Positions 46,639 to 56,333 of a DNA stretch of 64,000 nucleotides are shown piece after piece. Below the pieces are notes generated by a model. It saw nothing but the letters and a program-made list of their open reading frames with translations, was not told the DNA's origin and made no database searches. The position numbers and the translations under genes are program-made. This DNA comes from Trichuris trichiura. Its lineage: Eukaryota; Nematoda; Enoplea; Trichinellida; Trichuridae. The stretch spans positions 3,100,001 through 3,164,000 of the forward strand of contig JBAJFE010000005.1 of assembly GCA_037903355.1 (NCBI GenBank), read 5' to 3'. Position 1 is the stretch's first letter; each line of letters starts with the position of its first letter.

Positions 46639-49526
46639 TCATCCCGGTTGCTTTTGGCGCTTCCAAAATTGCTTGGTCGGTTCGTGTCCCTCGGCGGTGA
46701 CGATCAATAGTCGATTGGCGTCGTTAAACCATAAGGCCACGCCGATCTCCTGGAAAAAAAGAAAAAAGTTTGCCAATAGCAGCGGCGCCGGCTGGTACCT
46801 TCGAGTAGTTGCGCACGGCCGCGTAGTCCGAGTCGGAAAGAAAGCCGGAATAAAGTACGCCGCTTTGAAAGGTGAAACGGTCGTGTTCCAATTCCCACAA
46901 CTTCAATTGGTCCGTTATAGTAGCGGGAATTACGGGACGCTAAAGAACAGATTTGAATAGAAGCGCGGAGGAAAATTTTTTAAAAAATGAACCTGAGCAT
47001 CATTTATTTCCAATGTTTAAAACGGTAGATAGCTAACCTGAGCATTGTTTATTTAAAATAACTGCACGCTGAGCAGCGCAACTCGCGTCTCAGTCATTTT
47101 TAACTGTTAGCTATGCCACCGAAGGTCGTTAGGCGACAACCAAATGCGCAACCTGCGAAACGAAGAAAACGCACGCGAGAAGAGAGCAACATTCCCGCGC
47201 AAGATGCTTCCGCCGAAAAAAAAACTCGTAAGCACGTAGATAAAAGGTCGAAATTGAGATAACTTTCTTCATGTTGAAGCAGAGGGCCCAAGAAAACGTT
47301 TGGACGAGGAAAACAGCAGCGAGAAAGAAAACAGTCTGAAATGCTACTCGTGCTGCGGTTGCTGCTGCAGTGCTACCAATGATCAAAACCGTCCGTACGT
47401 TGAATGGCAAAAACTGATGAAGAAAATATGCGAAAATGTCGAACAAATAACTACCGCTTTGGCAGAGGCAAAATTCCCAAAGAAAACGGAACCTTTGAGA
47501 AAACCATCAGCTGCAACAGACGATAACGAGCTTCGAACCCCGCCGACCGCTGACGATGGTACAGGTATTGGTTTCCAACCGGTCAGTTTGACAACATTGG
47601 AAATGGACAATAAGAAAGGGGCTAAGGAGAGTCTCTTGGACAGAATCAACGCCACTCTCAATAAGCAATGGAACGCTGGCGAACGGTCGGAGTACAGTTT
47701 CGACCGTACCGAAACTTTCGCCGATAATGCTAGCAACTGGGAATCCCTTTTCGTTGTTTTAGTATTGATAGTTTTTGGCATATTATTAGCGTTTATTTAC
47801 GGAGGCATTCCCGGCGTAACCTTCAACAGCGGTGCCTTATCGTGGCGTCAACTTTGAATTGCCCAATAAATAAAAATCAAGTACTCCCTACAGTATGCAA
47901 CCGCGTTCGCCTTCTACCAATTACGCATAAGCGGCGCGTACCTTTTTCAACATATTGCGATGAGCGTTAGTATTCAAATATTGAATAATCTGTTCGGCGC
48001 TAATGTTGACCTTGAAGGCGTGCCGAACGGATTCTCTTGTAAGAATTGCAACAATTAAATTTGGAAATCTAAATAATGTTGCTTTGGCGCAAAAGAACCT
48101 GAGCATAGTTAAGCTGGTCAAACCTGTACAACAGTTCGCAAAAGGTGGAAACTATGGCCAAATCGAGTATGGAATCTAAACATAAACTAATCGACGTAAG
48201 AAATTAAGTTGTCTAAATGCACCTGTGTAACAGTAGACTCTGAAGTTTGTTTCGACAACCAAAAATCCCGGCTTCTTGTTTACGCTATCGTCAGCATTTG
48301 AACAGCCTGTAATTCTGGCAAGCAGAGGCGTGTAATAGAACCAACCCGATTTTCTCTATTAATGAGGAGCAGTTTTAAAAAATTACCGCCAAGTAATGAT
48401 ATACCTTTCTTAAATAGACCAAACCAACTTCTCGTAGATGCTGTACGAAATTTAAATCGGCTTCGGTGAAAGCATCTGTACAGTAAGGGCTGTTGACACC
48501 GCATACGCAAGCGTAGAGGATAATCATTAAGGCATTATGAACTGGAACACCCTTCTTCTAAAATCAAGCAATTTGGCGGGAGATAGCCGAATCCCGAAAA
48601 GCTTACGTCGATGACCGAAATGTAGTGCAGCAGGTAGGTCCAAATTTGTTTCTCAACGCTCATAAGAAGAAACTGGAAACCGTCAGAAGTTAGTTCGCAA
48701 CTTCCTCCGGTACTAAAAATGACCTAATGGCTTAGCATGTCAACCGGATATTGGTGCGCTCGGGGGGTTGTTACCTTTTTATAAGGCCGCATTCGTTTAA
48801 GGTTTGTCTCGTCTCCAGGCTGACGGATTTTTCCGAAGCGCCGCTTGGCAAAGCCATATAGTTAAGTACACTCTCAAAACCAACGAAAAATTTTATGCAA
48901 ATTATACGAAGCAGGTATTTTTTACCTCCCAACGTTCCATCGCGTAAGTCTTTAGCTCTTCCGGACTTTTCCTGTGCTTTTCCTCCACTTCAGCTTTCTT
49001 TAAAGCTGTAGACTGTCTGGAAAAGTGCCCTGCCGAAATAGGGATTCAGGAAGGTAAGTTTTTTACCCTGAAAACATTGCCTGCTTTAAGTTTTGGGCAA
49101 ACTGCCTTGAAAGGCTGACGACTACACCGGCAGCTCTAGTCGCATGCGAACTTGAGATTTCTTCCAGAATGTGCAACTGCTGCAGGGTCTCTAAGGTCCG
49201 CTCTAAAACCCTAAAAACCGACGTTATTCTATCAAGAAAGTTCGCGTAAGCGGGTAATCGTACTCCCGCTGATCGGACAAACACCATTGAAGAATTAAGG
49301 AGCTCGGTACAGCCCTTCCAACCAGCATTAGTCTTATGCATAACTGCTGAGCAAGAGGCGAAACAAATCTAAAATTACAATGCGTACAAAGCGAGCAAAA
49401 AGTCCCGGCTTACCTCAGCACAGCCAAACAAGCAGTCGGCGATTCAAACAACTTGCCGTGGACAGCTTTAGGAAGATGCTTTAAAAATTCCAAAAACTGA
49501 ACGCTGTGCGACGGCGCGGCACTCAT
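46639..49526 (-). CDS. GTF2H4: TFIIH subunit p52 (GTF2H4/Tfb2)
   Basis: Twelve exons (49526-49414, 49368-49264, 49210-49067, 49016-48926, 48872-48775, 48712-48607, 48557-48405, 48355-48223, 48175-48124, 48068-47942, 46939-46799, 46749-46639) sum to 457 residues; human p52 has 462. Matching strings include ELKTYAMERWE, ELTSDGFQFLLM, LNFVQHLREVGLVY, KPGFLVVETNFRVY, YRFPNLIVAILTRESV, ATITDQLKLWELEHDRF and the C-terminal KQFWKRQK. p52 anchors and stimulates the XPB helicase in TFIIH, for transcription initiation and nucleotide excision repair; its last domain binds p8/GTF2H5. Most introns are about 40-65 nt. Intron 10 is 1002 nt and contains a separate gene on the opposite strand. The start MSAAPSHSVQF precedes a conserved FESPTACLAVLR block. 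Confidence 0.95.
47113..47857 (+). CDS. Unrecognised tail-anchored protein nested in GTF2H4 intron
   Basis: Two exons (47113-47227 and 47280-47857, intron 52 nt) give 230 residues. The N-terminus is strongly basic (PAKRRKRTREE), a likely nuclear localisation signal. A cysteine cluster (CYSCCGCCC, about residues 60-68) and a long polar region follow. One hydrophobic helix near the C-terminus (SLFVVLVLIVFGILLAFIYG, about 194-213) leaves a tail of about 17 residues. That is the layout of a tail-anchored ER or inner nuclear membrane protein. I do not recognise the family. AATAAA follows the stop within about 12 nt. It lies entirely inside intron 10 of GTF2H4, on the opposite strand. Confidence 0.7.
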
Positions 49527-51368
49527 CTTTCCAACAGAAAGCGAAATAAGAGAAAAAACGCGCGTCAATCCAAAAGACCAATTTCGACGAAAACGCGCCT
49601 CAGCATCGGCTGTTAATGCGGATGCTGCCTACAAAATTTCGTTAAATAATTTTCGGTGCATGCAAACAGTCAGCCAGTTACGTTTTGCGCTTCCGCGTTT
49701 GCGTTACTTGAAGTTGACAGTACTTATTTATAATCAAGTACACCCTTTATTAGCGCTAACAGTAGCTGCAAGTGGCCTACTCTCGGAAGATAGCAAATTT
49801 AAAAAATTCCAAAACTTATGCCGCTAGACATTTTGAACAGTTCAGCGGCTTGAGCAACATGTTTTGGCGACTGAGACCAAAAGGAGCTTAATATTTTCAA
49901 TTAATGCACCTGCATTACGGTTATCGTACTGTAAATTACAAAAAGAGTTTCTGATTTAAAAATTAGGCTATTTCTTAAAAATTTACGAACAACTAAAGCG
50001 ACAGCTAATTTCAAATTCAATACAATTCGCGTTAACCGTTATCTGTGAAAAGCCACGCGTTCTACAGCAGTGGATGTGGCACACTCGTGTTTTAAAAATA
50101 CAGTAATAAAGTTTTCATGTTCGTTCGCAACTTCTTTCTTATATTTCGTGGATTCGTAAGAAAAGAAGTGCTGCAAAACAATATTTTGGAAAGCGCAGTA
50201 ATTTTTCCTTAGATAAAATAAGGTGCACAGCGGTTTCTTGAATTTAAGTTAATACATTCAGACCAATGCTCAGATAGATTTAAAAATTACACCTAAATAT
50301 GCTCACTCGTACGAGATTTGCAGCGAATGGCAAAATTGTTCTAGCTTCACCGCGCCAAACTTGGCTTTTATTTCTTTTACAAAGTCCAATTCGCAGCCTA
50401 CTCTTTAAGTTAAAACTAAAATATAATTTTAAAAAGTGTTCCAAGCACGCGAAAGAAAGCGCGCAAAGCTCACTATGGAATATTTGAGGAAAATGAAGTA
50501 GCAATGCTGGTTGGTACTTGCTGATCATTAATTACGGTCGTTGTCTGTTCGGCCGCTTGGCTGGAATGCACGTAGGCGTTTAGCATGGCTCCGCTACTGC
50601 CTTTTATCTTTTTTACTTAGCCACACGTCTAGCGGTGGACATAGCAATGGGAAATTGCATTGGTTGGTCGTGGTGCGGGTTTCGGTAAAGCACCAACGCT
50701 TTCTTGGAAAAACCTTTCTAACGTCGTGCTATTTAGAGGCGTAAAGTCATTTAACAATGGCAACATGCCCGCGGTAAGTCGCCTGCTTTGTTAACTTTGT
50801 CTTTTTTTAAATCGCCATTGACGCAGTCGCTAGTAAAGACAAGGCTGGCAACGCTTTAGGCAATCTAATTGTGTACCCTGTAGACTGCATACTGTAGACG
50901 TTTTTTCCGAAAGTTATTTTTTTAAGCGCAACTTCAGTCTGCCTAAATTGCATTGGAAATTTTCTTTTGCCGCACAATCGCTTAGATGGTTGGCGCGCCG
51001 GAGGCACAACTCTTCGTTGCTTTTTTTCCTAACCTTTTGCCAGCCGGTTCGTAAATCCTTGTCGCTTAAATGTTGATGAATTTGGTGGCTTTGCGTGGCT
51101 TTACTCTCCCGGCAAAGATTTGTTCACAAAGAGGGTCTTAAACCTTCTGCGCACAAAAAGTAGCCAGGCGTGCTTCGTCAAAAACAATTTATCGTTCATG
51201 CGAAAAACAGGCGCCTCTCGCCCAAGGACGACGATAGCCGCTTTTAAAGCGACGTACCAAATGTTAACGTTTTTCACCAATCATTCCAATGCTCTGATGG
51301 GCTATGCATTAGCGCGGGAGTAAGGGAGGGGGGTAAATTTCCATTTAGTAATTCGTCCCGTAACGTTA
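49527..51368. other. Intergenic region, nothing recognised
   Basis: About 1.8 kb. Open frames of 60-82 codons (50280-50528 minus, 50807-51007 minus, 51120-51323 plus) lack known motifs and plausible splice partners. Confidence 0.45.
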
Positions 51369-51799
51369 CTAAGCCAACTCATGCATATCATTAATTAGTA
51401 CCATTCGGTCTCGGCTGCCGTTGGTCGTAAATTTGAAAACGTATCGCCGAGCAGAGGAGGTCGACGACTGCTTTGATTGGCTCCTATTCACGTCTTCTAT
51501 TGCCAACTCATTTTGACGGCTCATATAATCGTTATGGGAAATAATCTCCAACAACAATGACTGCAGCGGCATAAGGCAAACGAAACGTTGCTGCCTTTCT
51601 CGCCATGGCTTTCGAATAATCAAGCCGGATCGATTTGCGCGCCATACGGCAAATTGCCAAAGCTGTCTTTTTCCTGGCCAACTCTGCGAAATGGAATATC
51701 CAATGAGTCAAAGACGCCTAAAGATAAGCAGCTTTCAAATTTCACATTCCATTTCGTAAAGGGATGACAAAATTGCCATTCTTCTCTTGAAGTATTCAT
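51369..51799 (-). CDS. Unrecognised small protein
   Basis: Two exons (51799-51648 and 51594-51369, intron 53 nt) join in frame to 125 residues, starting MNTSREEWQFCHPFTKW and ending VLINDMHELA. The composition looks like a folded domain rather than a repeat translation, and both exons are open to their splice sites. I recognise no family or motif. More 5' exons are possible because the frame stays open upstream of the chosen ATG. It is divergent from the gene at 52087, with 287 bp between the starts. Confidence 0.5.
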
Positions 51800-52086
51800 A
51801 GCACGTGCCACTCTCTCTTCCTTCCGGGATGCGGCTTCGCGTGCCAACGTTATCACGTGAAAAGATCATTTTGAAACGCAGAAAATTTGCATATGAAAAG
51901 CGTCAACTTTTTCAGCCAATGAAATTTTGTTCTCGGCAGCAACTTAATAACAGCTTTGAAGATGTTGGACATTTTCCCGCTTGTACAATGTCTAGAGCAT
52001 TATAGGGTGTAGACGACCCACACGCTTCAATCATAAGTCATCCTTTCGATTGGACTTCCGCTCTACTAAGTCAGAATAAGGTGCAA

Positions 52087-52647
52087 ATGGCCGATTCGAA
52101 TTATTTCAGTCTGGTCGAAAGCTTGTCCGAGTAAGTGACCATCTTTGTCTAGTTGGCGAGTTGCCAAATTTGCTTTGCTTACGGTAGAGAACCGTTGGAA
52201 GAAAGTTGTCAAGTACTATCGCAATATAATGAGCCGACGTCCGAAGACGAGCGCTTCGACAGCCAAAGAAACAATACGGGTAATAATGGTAGATGCAGTC
52301 GTTTTTTGGCCCGGTTCAAAAATGTGCGCAACGGACATCGAAAGCATCGCGACTCGCAGTCGTCCGACTCGGCCGTCAACAGCGGTTCCGACCTTGAATG
52401 GGAACCGGAGCAAATGATGCTCAGCTGTTTGCGCGCCGACTATCTTTTTGAATATTCAAAATTGTACGACACCAACAACGGCGGCTCGCTGCTGCCAACA
52501 ACAACAACAACCGACTGCCAGTCGACAATGAATAGCGATCATCCAACGCTCGAATGGGATACGGAAGACGTAATGGATTCCGATACGCTCGAATTGCTTT
52601 TCAACATTGACTCAATGGCGCAGAGCATCAACCGCTCTTCTTTGTAG
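52087..52647 (+). CDS. Unrecognised acidic protein with duplicated LEW motif
   Basis: Two exons (52087-52130 and 52161-52647) give 176 residues if a 30-nt intron (gtaagt...gcgag) is removed. After a short N-terminus (MADSNYFSLVESL) comes a CQICFAYG stretch, a basic patch (RNGHRKHRD), a serine-rich segment and two related acidic motifs, SDLEWEPEQMM and PTLEWDTEDVM, about 60 residues apart. The C-terminus is helical (LELLFNIDSMAQSI). No family was recognised. A second open frame covers part of the same DNA, but only this one keeps the duplicated motif. The tiny intron is needed to link the start codon to this frame. Confidence 0.55.
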
Positions 52648-52731
52648 TTCGTTTAGCGCTTTTCTGCACGCAGGCTACCATTCATTACTTCTTGTTTTAG
52701 CACGCCAAAGTAGACTTCTTCATATTTCCTT

Positions 52732-52755
52732 TCTCTCTCTTTCTCTCTCTCTCTG
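52732..52755. repeat. CT-rich microsatellite
   Basis: Interrupted CT dinucleotide run downstream of the acidic-protein gene, in its probable 3' UTR. Confidence 0.8.
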
Positions 52756-53094
52756 TTTGTTTGACCTGTTTGAATCTCTTTTCAACATTTGTTATTTTAA
52801 ATTTCCTTTCCAAAGAAGCTGCATATCGAGAGACAGCATCGCGCCAACGATATTATCTAGACTGAATGATGCGGTTTTGCCATCTTCGATAAATTATCAT
52901 TGCGAGATAAAAGCAGAACTGACTATACTATACGCCTGGCTGAATCTTCTTCTTTTTATAAAGTAAACTACCAAAAAAAATATGTAAAGTTTAGTTTATT
53001 CACCTTTGAGGCTCTCCAGTAAAGCGTATACTAACTGCTGACACTGTTATGCGTTCCTTCGGATTCCAAAAATAGCGTCAATACGAAAAGGAGC

Positions 53095-53901
53095 TCATTG
53101 GAATGGTGGGCGAGTAATTGGTGGCGCTGCTGGCGGAGGACCTTCAACTGCTCATTGTGAGCAAAAGTGCGCGTTTGAATAGCAATGCTTACCTCGCATC
53201 ATGCCTGGTGTTGGAATCATGCCAGCAGGTGGTACGCCAGCCATGGCAACAGGAGGAGGGCGAGGAGGAACCATTCCTGGTGGTATCATGCCTGGTGGGA
53301 CGCCGTATTGAGGCTGCATTATGCCGGGAGCTGGACCACCAACACCTCGGACTGGACCTTGAAGACCCGGAGTTGGGCCCGGCGGAGGCACAACAGGCAA
53401 TCCTCTTCCGGCTGGTTTGGCAATGCCTGGTCCTACAATGCCACCAGCTTTCGGCACCTTCGGTAGGTCGTCCTGCAAACAAGGAACATTCGAATAAAAA
53501 AGGTCGTTGCGAAAAGTAGAATTGTTTACCTCTTTAGGCGGCGGACCTTCGACAGTCATGCTGACAATATGCTCTCCGCGTAAGAGTACAAAACCCAACG
53601 TTCGCTTCTCCTCGCGCTCGCCAATTTTGCCAACTTTGGCTTTCACACGACGAAACTCCTCGCAGTCGGCTAACAGGACGTTCATATGCTTGTCAAACGC
53701 TGAAAAGAGCTTTTATTTAACGAACGAGAGTAAAAGTTCAGCCTACAACACCTTTAAAGTAGCCAACGAGGGTACGCGAATCCTGAAGGACCACCTTCAT
53801 TCGGTAATTTATATGACTCAGCATTTTATTATTTTTACTGATCGTCTGAAAAATAAAGTGCACAATAAAGTAATTTAACAGCTAATGGGTTCACTCACCA
53901 T
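53095..53901 (-). CDS. SNRPB: Sm core protein B/B' (SNRPB)
   Basis: Five exons (53901-53899, 53845-53752, 53699-53530, 53472-53193, 53126-53095) encode 192 residues. The Sm fold (about 5-85) shows [34 protein letters not shown] and [19 protein letters not shown] Gly/Pro/Met-rich tail with [12 protein letters not shown] and PPGMIPPGM follows, as in animal SmB, and ends ITRPPFQ. SmB is a ring subunit of the U1, U2, U4 and U5 snRNPs. The first coding exon contributes only the ATG: the donor gtgagt follows it immediately, and the next exon resumes ACG ATC AGT. The tail is shorter than in vertebrates. Confidence 0.96.
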
Positions 53902-55047
53902 TTTTGCGACTTATTCTACGGCAACTGCAGCTGCAAATTGAACCGCTGCGACACCCAAATAAGCAAAGCGATACCGTAATACAGAGTACCTACGAACTAT
54001 ATAACCTGTACAGTATGCCTTTTTGATTTTCTAAAAAAATTACACTACGCAAAATTTTGCGCCCAGGATAGCGTTATAAAATTGTTGCTGTTGTTGTCAT
54101 GTTTTCGCATTACCAAAGAAAACTCGTTTTTTGTTACTTACGCTTCAGCAGTCACGCTCAAAATTACCCTTTGCTCGAAGCGTATAAGCGATGCTGACAG
54201 AATCTGAGCGCTTATTTTACAGTTTGTTATTCGGAATTTTATCCCAAGTTTTGGGGTGACTTTTGCGCAAAACCTGCCTAGGAAATAATGTTATCAGAAA
54301 GCGGTGTAGTTTAGAAGTGGTTTTTTGAAATTTGAACTTTACGTGCTCGCAGCTAGTTTTTGCTTATTAGCGCGAAGCTGCTAGCCATTTTTGACAATGT
54401 TCATTATTTGGAGCTTAGGTACGTTCCTGCGCATCATTAACGTACTATCAAACTAGAGTTTGTACATATGACATGTGCTTCACTACGAATTGTGTGTCGA
54501 TGAGTAATGAAAAATTTTAGACGTGTAGTTAAGCCGTTCTGCTGCTTCGCAGAGCGCCGCGTCGGACCTACCGTAATCTAGAAAATGCAGGTTCTTTTCT
54601 GGAAGAATTCGAGCTATGCTGTGCTCCCTTCACTCCAAGCGTAAAAGTCATATTTTTTGTTTTTAACGCATAAGTAAGGCTAAATATAAAGTTCAGATTT
54701 TAGTTACTTCACGTAATCCAGCAAAGTCTTACTGTACGACGGGATCCGTCTTTACCTAAGCCTAAACCTAAACGTAAAGCTCGTATTTTGTCAAGGCTGC
54801 TGTCAGAGCAGAACATAGCAGCCATCCTACTTACCATTGAAGGCAGACCAGGAAAACCGACATTTTCCGGAAAAGAACCTGAATTTAGCAGTTACGGTAA
54901 GTCGTTTGTGCTGGCGCGGGAAAATTAACCCTGTCAAACGCATTACGTTCGTCCTTTCGTTTGTACGTTCAAAAATTAAATTAATAAGCATTTTGTTTTT
55001 ATTAAACGCCAACTAAACTTCAAAAAAAAGATTTATTTTTTCAACAA
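53902..55047. other. Intergenic region with repeat relics
   Basis: No gene recognised in 1.15 kb. It should hold the SNRPB promoter and the MED20 3' UTR. A dispersed element lies at 54618-54800. Confidence 0.5.
54618..54800. repeat. Dispersed element with cctaagcctaaa words
   Basis: The core at 54757-54790 reads as three near-tandem copies of cctaag/cctaaa, the complement of the nematode-type telomere word ttaggc, followed by aaagctcgtattttg. The same words in the same order occur at 24753-24850, and a looser half-copy lies at 54618-54690. It could be a mobile-element relic or an interstitial telomere-like patch. Confidence 0.4.
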
Positions 55048-55926
55048 TCATTCCGAGGTAGCAGCGGTAGTTTGCGACAAAGCGCCAGTGCCGGTGGTTC
55101 GTCGAAGACGCTGAAAATGATACTGGTACTGATGCATTGTATCAATGGGTGCATAGCCTTGATTGCTCCTCATGCCCGCTATGTAGGCAGGCGGAGCAGC
55201 TGCTATCTTGCCCAACATGTCCGAACAAAACTCCTTCATTAAATCTGCGCACAGAGAAGGAATTATGCAAGGTGTATATTCAACCTGAATCACTTTCTGC
55301 CGAGAGCACAAAAATTATTCAAATCAGCTTTGTTTACCTCAACCAGGACTGCTTTAAAACTGCCCATAATTGAGGCAACGCTTGCGCGAATGGCAAAATC
55401 GGCAAGCTTATACTTTTTCCCGCGACATTCAACTTTTGAAATTGGCTTAGTTACGTAGGCGTTCTAAGGAAGGTGACAACTCGATTAGTACAATTTTGCA
55501 AAAGCAATTAAAACCTGCAGTTTTTTGATAAGCTGAAAAAACATCAGGTCGGCAGCAACATAAGCGGCGTCCGCCGAGTCTCCCGAGATTGCAAATGTCG
55601 ACGCGGGATAATCGGAACAGTGAAATACGTGCAATGGCTTCTGGTTGCTGGCTGAAAAAAAAAGAGGCAAACAAATGTGACGTAGAAAAATATGCAAATT
55701 TCCAACCTGGTCCAGCAACCGGATAAAACGTCTCCGCATCCAGTGAATAAACGCCTACATTGGTGGCGCCCATTTGTTCAATGATATTCTCCACAACGCT
55801 CATCTCTTGTTGATCATAACGGCCGGCTTTATCCGGATCTGCGTATTGGTATACCCTGCAAAAAATGCGCCCACCTCACTTTTTTAGTTAACTTAATTTA
55901 AAGCCAACTTACCATGATACTCCCAT
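55048..55926 (-). CDS. MED20: Mediator subunit 20
   Basis: Five exons (55926-55913, 55855-55707, 55651-55515, 55463-55338, 55284-55048) encode 220 residues; human MED20 has 212. Landmarks are the start MGVSWVYQY, ENIIEQMGA, VGVYSLDAETF, KPLHVFHCSDYP then TFAI, KVECRGKKYKLADF, VEYTPCIIPSL and APIDTMHQYQYHFQRLR near the end. MED20 sits in the Mediator head next to MED18 and takes part in RNA polymerase II initiation. The tail after QRLR (RTTGTGALSQ...) is a low-complexity extension. All introns are about 50-60 nt with regular borders. Confidence 0.95.
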
Positions 55927-56333
55927 CTTTATGGAAGGCTAAAAAGGAATCGCCAACATTCGTTTGAGCACTTTTTAAAAAAATGGCCGACTTGAGAGAC
56001 ACAGACGCGTTGTTGACGCATCCGAGAAGTTTAAAAATTCAAATTAAACGGGGAAACATTTACTCAGCCTTGTTTGCACCGTTTGTATACACAGTCGTAC
56101 GCGTCAAGCGGACTGCGACAGCGAGCCGCCTTTTTTAAAAAACCCGCTTTCAAGCGTCTACATCGGGGGACAATGGACAAAAATAAACCACGTTGCGAGA
56201 TGAGAGCGACTTTGTCGCAAAAAACAATTGCACAAATCACTGGATAAAAAAATAGTTGTCTGTAAAAGAACACTGATTGCGGCTTCCGGCTAAAAAAGGA
56301 AGTAGACAAGGCATGCGGCATTTGGCGACAACG

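Noticed and set aside
46613..46960. A 115-codon plus-strand frame.
   Set aside because: It is antisense to the last two exons of GTF2H4, whose C-terminal sequence is conserved.
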